Assembly: GCA_946902985.2 (NCBI GenBank) | Contig: OX336397.1 | Span: 184,888,813-184,952,812, forward strand | Direction of reading: 5' to 3' | Length of the DNA stretch: 64,000 bases | DNA from: Meconema thalassinum | Taxonomy: Eukaryota > Arthropoda > Insecta > Orthoptera > Tettigoniidae | Shown here: positions 55,490 through 64,000 of the stretch, one piece after another | How positions within the stretch are numbered: the stretch's first letter is position 1 | Layout of the letters: each line of letters begins with the position of its first letter | Made by a program: the position numbers and the translations under genes | Notes under the pieces: generated by a model | Database searches by the model: none | The model's input: only the letters and a program-made list of their open reading frames with translations | What the model was told of the DNA's origin: nothing

Positions 55490-57176
55490 TTCGTGTAGGG
55501 GAGGTAGGGGAGGATTTATACACAGGGAGGTTTGATACAGTGATAATTTTTATATGTTCTATTTGCTATTGTATTCTCTGTGATGGATATTATACTCTCT
55601 GAGACCTCGTAGCCATGTTGTGAAATTGTGTGAGTTATCCAACAAAACATTTTGAAGCAGGTCCAATTTGTTTGTTTTCTGGTGGTCAAAGTAAGTTTCT
55701 AGAGTATCACTATTTACTTTATTTTGTCAAATATTTTACATTGTTCCATAAGTGAATATATACATTCCATTCCTTCATATTTCAGTATGATGTGACTGGA
55801 AGGGCAAAGAATAGTTGTTATTCTAGGTTAGATTTCTTCATATTTAATATTCATTGTGTCTTATGGGGAGGTTTGATACACAACATGTGGGGAGCTTTGA
55901 TACATGTATCATATCTCCCCAACTAAGTCAAATAATAGAGGAAAGAATAAACCATATTATTATTTTACGGCAGCTTACATGTTTTTACACCATTCTTTGA
56001 TTTTCAAGGATGCCGATGTTCTACAAAGCGAAGGAAGGTACGAAACAAAGGAAATGTGTATCACCTACAAGAATCCGACTCAGTCTCAGACACTCGTAGG
56101 GAAAATTCACCATCTTGACCAACGTCACAGAAAAATGATATTATTACCAGTAATTGTTTGTATCCTGAACGTTCCCAGAATTCACCATCTCAACCAAGTT
56201 CATCCAAGCAACTAGACTGCATTGCCAGCAACAGCTTGTCTCCTGAACATGTCCGTCCCTTATCAAGGGCTTGCCCCCGCAAAAAACGGAAAATCACGAA
56301 GAAAGCCAGTTAAGTCACAGATTTTAACTGACAGACCAATTAAAAATCAATTGGATCAAACATTTCATGAAAGAGCTTTAAAACAAAAGAGAAAATTAGT
56401 AAGGTGCACTGCTCTATTTACGAGTGACATAAAGAAAGCCAAAAAGAAAGCAAGGACAGAACCTGAAATTGAAACTTCGAGTGAAGATGAAGTTGATCTA
56501 TCTTTAGAATCAGAATCTGTTTTGAGGAAATTTCATCAGAGGAGCACATCAACCATCCAGTTACTGTAGGAGACTGGCTGTTGGTTTCATTTCGTGAGAA
56601 AAGTGTGTTAGGCATTATGTTGGACCTATTGAGAAAGATATTCAACAAAATGAGGATAATGGGTGGCTAGTTAAGTTTGTAAGACGTGTGAGCGGAAGTA
56701 AATTTCGATGGCCTGATACAGAAGACGAATGTATTATTGATAAAGATCAAGTGCAAAAGGTGTTGAGTCAGCCAAAGATTCTTTCGAAACATAAGAGAAC
56801 TGTAGCAATAATCTTTAAAGAAGGGTTTGCTGGAATAAATAATCTGTGGTAACGCTGTTTGATGTAACCTGTGTTTACATTTGAAATATTTGTGACTATT
56901 TGTTTCCTTAAATTAACAATAATGTACAGTGTATCATACCTCCCTGAATGGTGTATCAAATCTCCCAAGCACAGGGAGGTTTGATACACTTCGTAGGTGA
57001 TGACATGTTTGTACTTTGTGAAAAATCTGTTGATGTAAACTTTCTGAAATTGTAACATCTTGATCCCTAAATATAAGGAGAAATTATAACTAAAAAGAGA
57101 ACATCTGAAGCCAGTAAAGTAGCAGTTATACTACATTTTCAAAAAAGTGTATCAATCCTCCCCTACATCCCCTACT
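55490..57176 (+). mobile_element. Pogo-type element inside the LTR element
   Basis: TIRs: left TGTAGGGGAGGTAGGGGAGG ATTTATACAC (55493-55522), right reverse complement CAGTAGGGGATGTAGGGGAGG ATTGATACAC (57141-57176). The phrase GGGAGGTTTGATACA recurs internally (55525, 55868, 56985). Only the C-terminal part of a transposase gene remains inside. Target duplication unclear. Confidence 0.7.
56180..56853 (+). pseudogene. Pogo-like transposase C-terminal region (frameshifted)
   Basis: One frame gives SNSLSPEHVRPLSRACPRKK (56230-56290), a hallmark of pogo/Tigger transposase C-termini; the next gives KSQILTDRPIKNQ, a basic KKAKKKARTEPE stretch and an acidic tail (56313-56569). After another frameshift VGDWLLVSFREK, then NEDNGWLVKFVRRVSGSKF and RWPDTEDECIIDKDQVQKVL complete the terminal domain and stop near 56850. 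No DDE core remains. Confidence 0.7.
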
Positions 57177-58417
57177 GTTGAACTTAGTTCTTTTTATGTT
57201 GGATTTTTTTCACCCAGGCGGATGTCGGCTGTATTCTCATCGGGTGTCAAACCTCAATTTCGTTCCTTGTGTGAGTATATTGGTGTTTGGTTTTCTGCGC
57301 TGCCATTTCCTCTTCGTTTTTGTCGTTACTGTAACTGCGTTTGAATTCCTCAGTGTTCCCATGCCAAGTAATGCGTGCGGTCACGAACCAACCTTGTAGA
57401 GGCACACATGTCAGATTAATTAATTTTCCTTTTCAAAAACCCAAGGCAAACAAAATTTCAAGAGTGCATCTATCGCACATTAAGCGAGGTGGAGAGGTGT
57501 CTAATGAGGAAATGCTACCGTAAATTTTGTAAAACGAATTTTGTATAATGTAGAGTATCCCTAACCTTCATTGAAGCCTACAGGCATCTGTTCCTTCTGG
57601 AATTTTGAACTGGATATGAAAACTCTGATGGGATACAAATTGTAAATGTTGGGAAGTTCCCATTTTAATGGTAAATTGTAAAAGTGTACCTAATTTTGAT
57701 GTTTCATGGAAGATGATAACATGTAAGTTGGACTCGGTGGGAGATCTAACTCATGGTAACCTTGTATTCCTGTTCCCTTTGGGAATTGTAGTGGTCATTC
57801 CTCTACCGTAGTTCCTTCTAAATGTATAGTCGTCTAGCTCATGTAATCTTGAAATGTACTTCGAATCTGTAAAAAGGTAAACTTGTTAATGAAATTTTGT
57901 AAGCACGGATCTAGGGCATAATCAGAAATATTTCCTTCATGTAAATTCAACCTTGTTTCTCTTTTGTAAAATGTAGTAAGAAATTGTAATTTCTGTAAAC
58001 CTTTTTTGAAATAAGATTAACTTCTATTTTTGTAAATGGCTGCCCACGCGTCGAATGATATATGGCACATTGCTTCCACCTACTTCGTTTAAAGCGAACT
58101 AAATTGGACTTAATGAAAATGTATCTAACGTGTCTCGGACTCTGAAAGCACTGCTGGTGCTGGTGTACTGCGTTTCTGAAGATTTTTGGACACAGTGATG
58201 CTGTTGACTAAGTGGTTTGCGAGGTGATCAATTATCCCATCACTGATAATCTGACCCTGCATTCTTCCTAACCAAAACGATGCGGTTTCATCCATCAATT
58301 GGAGTTAACTGGTGAACATTATCTTCGGAAAACATCCTTGGTGAATCGACAAGTTAAGGAGTACTGTCTATGCCTAGGCATATTAGTGAACCGTGTTCAC
58401 GCTTAAGGGAGGGAGAC

Positions 58418-59411
58418 TGTTACGTGCAAGTGCCCGTCCCAACATTTTAAACATGTATCTTCCCCTGGATGCAAATTTTGAAACGACCGCTTCGTCACTG
58501 GGTTCCGCCTGTGACCACGAGATGGTAGCTGCTGTCCGACTTTGGAAGGTCTGCACGTGGTTCCTGTTTCTCTCCAATAGAGTGCGTTGGTTATACCTTA
58601 TTCAACTCATTCAATTCCAGTCTTGTGTGAAAGACAATTAAATTCTACGTCATGAAACAAATGCTTGTGTATTCATGATACCGCCAAATTATTTACTAAA
58701 TTATGACATTGTTGTTTGATGTGTCAATCAGTGATTGGACATTTTCCAAATATCATGCATGCAGCGCGCCTGGCTTCCTTGTCGGCGCCATTATGTGTTG
58801 TCATCGGTAACTGGACAGTCTGGATTGAACTGAGTGATCGTGAATTTGATTGTCTATTGAGGTGGGGGCCTGTGGCCCTCGCCTCACCAAGAAATGAAAT
58901 TACATTACAAAAAACGTGTACCGCAGTGGGTAGGAAGTGGGATCGTCGCCCCTGAAGCATGATCTACCTTATTTTCGCCGGAATGGAGAAAACTTGAAGA
59001 GTTTTTGGTGTCAATGGTTGCATGTGCCAGCGGCAGCCATCTGGGCAGTTTTCATTTTTTTAAATTATTTATTAGTGTTATGTTTGTTTTATCATCAGTA
59101 TCTCCCCAAAGGCCTTATTAAGGTATGTCTTGAAACATTATTTTTAATTGTTATGGAGCTCCGATATCATCTTATGGAAATGTTTTAATTCTGTACCTTA
59201 TTTTGTTTTATAGGCCTAATTTTATTTATGTTTTAATAACGTTACCTGATTTATTTTAATTTTGTTATCTTTTCTTCGTACCTCCTGGAGACACATTTCT
59301 AGTTTATTTCACGTTTAAATTATTATTTATTTTCTTTTGCCAATCTTATGATTGATATAGTATTCAAATTAATTTATTCATGATCCGTGCCTTTCACTAT
59401 TGTAATAGTAT
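58418..59411 (+). repeat. 3' LTR, interrupted
   Basis: About 1 kb repeated from 51817-52813, preceded by the polypurine tract. The match stops at GTAATAGTAT where the second LTR element begins (TGTACAG). The remainder of this LTR, if present, lies beyond 64000. Confidence 0.8.
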
Positions 59412-59639
59412 TGTACAGTACCCCAGGGGTATGCACCCCTTGGAGACCATCCCCCCAGCATCTATCTAAATATCCTAACGGGCAACCCTCGTAAAGCCAG
59501 GCCAACATCCATCAACACCGCAAGGACAGCTTGCCATTCTAGAAAGCGGCTCAATCCTTGCAGAATTATTACACACAGCGACATATTATTAACTGGGGCA
59601 GCTATGCCATCACAATGCTGACAGCATAGCGCCCAAGAA

Positions 59640-59646
59640 TATAAAA
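59640..59646 (+). promoter_or_regulatory. TATA box of the putative LTR
   Basis: TATAAAA within AATATAAAAGGAGG, upstream of a poly(A) signal as expected for a U3-R layout. Confidence 0.5.
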
Positions 59647-59845
59647 GGAGGCCTAAGGAGGTCAGAGAGATCTCTCCATTATCAGTCTTTCAGTGGTACG
59701 GCCGGAGGCTACGTTGGTGTCATCAGAGGTGAGTCAGTCGTGTTCAGATCTCCTACGTTTGTAACCTTTACCCACAGCTTGTACTTTCACATTGTGAACA
59801 TTGTTACATTCCCTACAAGGGACTCATACTTCAACATCACAGACC

Positions 59846-59851
59846 AATAAA
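59846..59851 (+). terminator. Poly(A) signal in the putative LTR
   Basis: AATAAA within GACCAATAAACACTTGG. Confidence 0.5.
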
Positions 59852-60564
59852 CACTTGGTCAACACTCTACACTCGTCTTACTGTTTATACGCCTCTTTAC
59901 ATCCCAACGCCCTTCCTTGTTCCCGTCACGGTTAGACGTGACATACGGTAGTCTGACAGTGCTAGCTCAGATATCATTGTATTTCTCGCGGCGGCCCGGC
60001 TGCTAAGAGCAGCGCGTGGCACTTAGCTGATACAAGCACATTCGGTTATATAACGAGCCAGTCAGCTGGGCGACCAGCACAGTGACCCTTGCACTGAGGC
60101 CCAGCCCCTAAAACACTACTACATCATTTATAGGAGCGCCCCCTAGTTCCTAGCACTAAACAACACTCTACACTGGTCAGCTTACCCTGCTACGGGAAGC
60201 TACCCCTTTTTAGGCACAGCTTTATAAATTAACACAATAACTCTTCCTTTTAGATCCAACCACCCCCAAATAAGGGATCTAAAACACTGCTGGAGGCGGG
60301 GTACTACGCATAGTAGAACAGGACTCAACCAACGAGCCCTCGTAGTTAAAACGACCCGTTCTGTACCGCAAAAAGCCAAGCAAATAGTGAAAATTTTTTC
60401 CCCCAGACAAAAAACACCATTTTTGTTCCAAAACTAGCTACACAGGGGAAATTCTTACTAAACCAACCCCCCAGCCCCAGAAAGAATCAAACAGATACGA
60501 AAATACACTGTCAAACACGCACAGATTTTTTATTTTTATTTTATTCACATACACTCCATTCAAC

Positions 60565-61881
60565 ATGGCCCCCCTATACCGCCTAGCTGTGCTAAGGAGC
60601 ATTGGGGAGTACCAGGAATTAATTTCCTGGCACAGAGTTTTTGAAACTAGGCAGGACTACCTCAGAAGGTTTCAGCAGCTCCTGCACGCCCAGTACATGC
60701 GGATCATAAGAGCCCTTGTCCGGCCAATCCGCAGCGTTAAGAATCGCAAGATTCGGGCGAAAATCCCCACCCTCCGTACACAAATCATTAAAGCACACTG
60801 GCAATTACACTGTCGACACGAGTTTATGTTCCAACAATGGGAGACACTCATCAGGGAACACAGACGCATTGGGACCAACGGTACAAAAGTCACTGAACAG
60901 GCCATATGCCTCAATAGGCAGTACACCCAAATTTGGGACGAATACCGTGAGCTCCAATCAAACAAGGCCATTTTTGAGTTCATGGTAGGGCCACCAGCCC
61001 AGCCGAGAGAGGACATAAGCGTAGATACGCTAACTCGACAATTTGCGAGGATGTCCCTCTCACCATGTACTGCCACACATGGGAAGGAGGTCACCATGGC
61101 CACAGGCCAGGAGACGGCCAGGTTAGGCTCCAATAGGCTAAAAGCACAAAGTTACACAAACACATGTCCTTCAGCTCCGGATCGGAAGGCAATTTTGCCA
61201 AACCGAGGAGCAGAGCCTAGAACAACCCCCTCGGAACAAAGGGACGAGAGGGAGTTGAAGCCAGGACTCTCAGACACACATAGCATGACAGGGAGACAAC
61301 GGGACGTAACCACGTCATGGGCAGACGACATAGAACCCGTCCCACTACACATAAAGCCTACATACACCCACACAGATAGGCTCACACAATGGCAGGAGTC
61401 TGCCGTGGCCACGGGCCAGAAAGCGGTGAGGCTACACGCCCCCACATTGCTAGGCCAGACACAAGCCATTAAGCGACCTTTACCGCCAGTTCAAAGGGCA
61501 AGTTTGCCAGAACGAAGGCGAACACCGGTATTAGTCCCTCAGGATGCACGATACACGCACGCACATTTTGACCAGGCACTACAACACAGTACACGGGGAT
61601 TAGGAAAAGTGTTATTACCTACCCCACAGAACAGATCGGTCGAAAATACACACACCCCCGTAAACTCTACTAGAGTAGCAAAGAGCGCGAGTAGTTCCAC
61701 GAACACAGGTACACTTAGACCAACGGTCAAGCGATACGGTGAAAGCAAGCCCGGTCGTACTTTGCTACAAACTCCTCCGAAAAATAGCAGAGGGGCACCT
61801 CAGTGGATCCCAGGGGCTTACACCCTAATGACAGGACGACGATATCCATCTTTCCGAGCACTGACGCTCGAAATAGGATAA
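60565..61881 (+). CDS. Unrecognised 438-residue protein, possible Gag-like ORF
   Basis: An ATG at 60565 follows a C-rich leader and opens an intact frame of 438 codons. Residues 1-165 are basic and probably alpha-helical (MAPLYRLAVLRSIGEYQELI...RQFARMSL). The rest is rich in T, P, R and Q and looks disordered; it contains a diverged internal repeat: MATGQETARL...ILPNRGAEP (about 173-218) and VATGQKAVRL...SLPERRRTP (about 280-325). No CCHC zinc knuckle, protease or RT motif is visible. Its place after an LTR and leader argues for a structural (Gag-like) protein. It could also be an unrelated captured gene. GC content and codon use differ from the AT-rich surroundings. Confidence 0.5.
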   Translation: MAPLYRLAVLRSIGEYQELISWHRVFETRQDYLRRFQQLLHAQYMRIIRALVRPIRSVKNRKIRAKIPTLRTQIIKAHWQLHCRHEFMFQQWETLIREHRRIGTNGTKVTEQAICLNRQYTQIWDEYRELQSNKAIFEFMVGPPAQPREDISVDTLTRQFARMSLSPCTATHGKEVTMATGQETARLGSNRLKAQSYTNTCPSAPDRKAILPNRGAEPRTTPSEQRDERELKPGLSDTHSMTGRQRDVTTSWADDIEPVPLHIKPTYTHTDRLTQWQESAVATGQKAVRLHAPTLLGQTQAIKRPLPPVQRASLPERRRTPVLVPQDARYTHAHFDQALQHSTRGLGKVLLPTPQNRSVENTHTPVNSTRVAKSASSSTNTGTLRPTVKRYGESKPGRTLLQTPPKNSRGAPQWIPGAYTLMTGRRYPSFRALTLEIG

Positions 61882-63120
61882 CGGCTTTCACCAGGAATAC
61901 AATATATTCCGACATCACTTGCACCAATAGTATAGTACACATAAGTTCTTTTACACGGGGGAAACAAGATAATAGACAAACAAGTACTCACAAACATAAA
62001 CTGCACATTTTTTTTCTTCCTTCTTTCATGGATATGCAGTGCAACATGGCTAGATCAGAAGTGCATGATTCAAAATCCTTGTTTTTTTGTTGGCCCCTGA
62101 CATTTTTACTCTTAGGCCATCAATGATTATTGGTCGGAGTGGTTATCACCATAAATTGGATAACGTAAAGTTTCTAATATCCAAAGCCAAGTAAAAGCCC
62201 ATCAGGTGAGCTACGCGGCTTAAAGCCGGAAAGAGATATTTTGAACATAGCTTAAGCATCAAATCACAGCATAGAGCTTAAGCGAGTCTTTCTAAGCAGA
62301 AATGACTAAATGTTCTATGTTCCGGTTCAACAGTTGGATAGATTCTCTTGTAGCGGGCAAAAGCCATAAGCGTGGCAAGAATTAAGAATCGCAAACTAGT
62401 TTTCAAAAAAAATTGGTGAGGCGTGCTTCAACCAACTGAAAAGCCCAATTGCACACCGGGGCGAGACACTATCATTTTGTTGAGTTACAATTGCTTTAGA
62501 AGGGAGGTTCAGCTCCCACAGTGCACTGGCTTTACTCGTGACGTGGATACAAATATATCAAATACGTCTTGCAATCGCTTGCCCAATGTGTACTAGACAG
62601 TGTCGGTAGGTTTCCCTGAGACGTAACTAGATTACTATAGTGCTAACGTCACCTACTAGGTGGATAGTACGATCAGGACCTACTTACCATTTTTAAGCAT
62701 TTTTTTTCATAGTGGTTACGACACAATTTTGGCAGACTATCGCCATCGGGCAACCCGCTTTAATCAGCATAAAGCAGGGTGCTAACGAGATACAGCATAG
62801 TCTTTCTATTATTTTCTTTCAAAGTGCTCTCTTAATTCAGAGCGGGGCATGAAAAAAAATTTTTTTGCCTCACGCATTCGGCCCGAGAAAGGAAGATGGC
62901 CAAGTTAAACTGTATATATTTAATACATAGGCATACGTTACACATAACACGCCTCGAACATGACTTTTTCTCACCGGCACATACTCACCAAACACGCGAC
63001 TAGCGGCCCAGACACACTCGGGTATAACGCCATTTTGAACTACGAATAGGGACATACTCGAACCACGTTACAAGTAACACAAAAATTGGGAACACAAATG
63101 TAGTTAGTGAGAGGTTCTTT
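61882..63120. other. Non-coding interior of the second LTR element, with possible RNA structure
   Basis: There is no long ORF. Small complementary pairs stand out, for example CGGGCAACCCG (62757-62767), GCTTTA...TAAAGC (near 62765-62785) and an A8T7 run within GCATGAAAAAAAATTTTTTTGC (62848-62870). They may reflect structured RNA or chance. Confidence 0.3.
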
Positions 63121-63124
63121 CACA

Positions 63125-63245
63125 GTGCGGCCAATGCATGTGAGATTTTCGAAGTGAAATGCCATGGCCTGTGGTTTGGATTCCACGTAAAACGGAAGTC
63201 CTGTGGCTCGTGATCTACAGATCCACGGTCACGCTAGACTACAGG
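63125..63245 (+). mobile_element. SINE family A, 3' part
   Basis: CATGTGAGATTTTCGAAGTG to GATCCACGGTCACGCTAGAC matches the 3' body of 35868-36060. The head is replaced by other sequence. Confidence 0.75.
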
Positions 63246-64000
63246 TTTCCTTCTTTTTTTTTACAGTACGAAAAACACTGCTCACAGTCACAGAGAGCAA
63301 GCCGATTAGACACACACGTGTAGGAAACAAGAACGTGGGCAGAACATAAAACAAAATGAAAGCCCACGACATCGTAATTCAACACCATCGCGTCAGCAGT
63401 AACACACTCCTCAATGGGCAAAACTGCTCGACACAGACGAACCGAGCCAACTCCTACTAGACAGGAACAAACGCATCATTCACGTCCGATCTAAGGACCC
63501 TATAACTTCCAAAATTACACTACGAGGAGAGTTCAAAAATACGCAAACTCCTCACAGTATTGAGTACTTTCGTTTGCGCAAATACACAGTACATGTGCCA
63601 TAATATATGCGGCACAGAGAGGGTCACACCAAGTCTTTACAGGCAACCGGGTCCGAACCCATGACCACACAACACGCTCGTACCAGAAACTAACTAAACA
63701 ACGGTATTTTTGGTACGGGAAACACAATCAAAATACATACAAGAAGCGCACAAAACATGAACAACCCAGACATAGTACACAGGGAATGACATAAAGTCAC
63801 GGGTTCCAATCCCAGTAAAAATTTGACACCAGGGAAAACAATTATCCAGGTTGCCAACCACACCGAAATTGGCCCATACAAATACATGAACAGGGAATAC
63901 TACATTTCCTCCCGCCAAAAACCAGGCATAAAATTTCAAACTACACCAGACATAGAAAAATACATTTCCCAAACACAGGTAGGAAAATTTCGCAAGACAC
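63246..64000. other. Interior with two tRNA-like segments
   Basis: Minus strand 63640-63700: TCATGGGTTCGGACCCGG, a B-box-like phrase, with TCTGGTACGAGCG upstream. Plus strand 63797-63820: TCACGGGTTCCAATCCCAG. Neither has a complete cloverleaf. No ORF of note. Confidence 0.35.

Larger units (their letters stand above)
51817..59411 (+). mobile_element. Non-coding LTR retrotransposon with long LTRs
   Basis: The segment 51817-52813 is repeated almost identically at 58418-59411, both starting TGTTACGTGCAAGTGCCCG. The second copy is preceded by a polypurine tract AAGGGAGGGAGA (58405-58416), the primer for plus-strand synthesis. A primer-binding candidate TGGTGCCAGAAG at 54371, close to the tRNA-Leu complement, would give a 5' LTR of about 2.55 kb. 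The 3' LTR is interrupted at 59412. The interior has no gag or pol frame, so it must have been mobilised by a relative. Confidence 0.75.
59412..59943 (+). repeat. Putative 5' LTR of the second element
   Basis: TG start, TATAAAA, poly(A) signal about 206 bp downstream, and a TGACA end. The right boundary is inferred; a primer-binding site beginning TGG is not obvious immediately after it (the best candidate, TGGAGGCGGGGTAC, is near 60290). Confidence 0.45.
59412..64000 (+). mobile_element. LTR retrotransposon with a single unrecognised ORF (runs off the window)
   Basis: It starts TGTACAGTACCCCAGGGGTA within the older 3' LTR. The first ~530 bp behave as a 5' LTR: TATA box (59640-59646), AATAAA (59846-59851) and a possible end at 59943, formed by a GTCACG/CGTGAC hairpin. 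A leader of about 620 bp and a 438-codon ORF (60565-61881) follow, then 2.1 kb with no sizeable coding frame. No 3' LTR appears before the window ends, so the extent is unknown. Confidence 0.55.

Noticed and set aside
60619..61748. Minus-strand frames of 61-153 codons opposite the 438-codon ORF
   Set aside because: They are shadows of the long plus-strand ORF, with no family signature of their own.

Overview
The window looks like one piece of a large, AT-rich, repeat-dominated insect genome, probably a hemimetabolous (orthopteroid) insect. The basis is the mix of families: Penelope-like, RTE-type, Tc1/mariner, pogo, hAT and Mutator-like remnants, tRNA-headed SINEs with (ATT)n tails, and a C2H2 zinc-finger gene with very long introns. 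No bacterial features are present and the species cannot be named from sequence alone.

Only one host gene is convincingly present. It is a five-exon C2H2 zinc-finger gene on the + strand (exons 1843-1911, 2116-2214, 23657-23758, 24551-24609, 32478-33153). All splice sites are GT/AG and all exon phases agree, giving a predicted protein of 334 residues with seven fingers. A TAA stop ends the frame in the linker after finger 7, and about 800 bp of decayed finger repeats follow, so the gene seems to have lost roughly nine or ten C-terminal fingers.

Intron 2 (2215-23656) holds the most striking structure. A minus-strand RTE-like LINE (about 2466-17340) was split by a 10.36-kb Penelope-like element (PLE) made of two nearly full-length units in inverted, head-to-head orientation. 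The whole block (2954-13308) is flanked by one 12-bp target-site duplication. Both arms keep the RT core and GIY-YIG domain, but both lack the YVDD catalytic motif through what looks like the same 5-bp deletion. Their pseudo-LTRs carry hammerhead-like motifs. The same LINE also contains a 1,335-bp hAT-type element with an exact 8-bp duplication and an internal eleven-copy 50-bp minisatellite. Further on lie a 3.3-kb element bounded by covarying hairpins and filled with an array of about 145-bp units (18081-21335). Intron 4 holds a ~164-bp tandem array with a possible Helitron-like end (26030-29205) and a dead Tc1 element (30580-32205).

Downstream of the gene (34-64 kb) is repeat-rich intergenic DNA: a decayed ~100-bp array, SINEs of several families, a Mutator-like transposase pseudogene (37440-38217), a ~28-copy 104/97-bp satellite (40999-43920), a foldback mariner derivative (44079-44760), a pogo-type element with 24-bp perfect TIRs (48431-49738) abutting a fresh 474-bp tandem duplication, and a long-LTR non-coding retrotransposon (51817 to beyond 59411). 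That element has a polypurine tract and an internal pogo-like remnant, and its 3' LTR is interrupted at 59412 by a second LTR element. The second element has its own TATA box and poly(A) signal and a 438-codon intact ORF of unknown family (60565-61881); no pol follows within the window.
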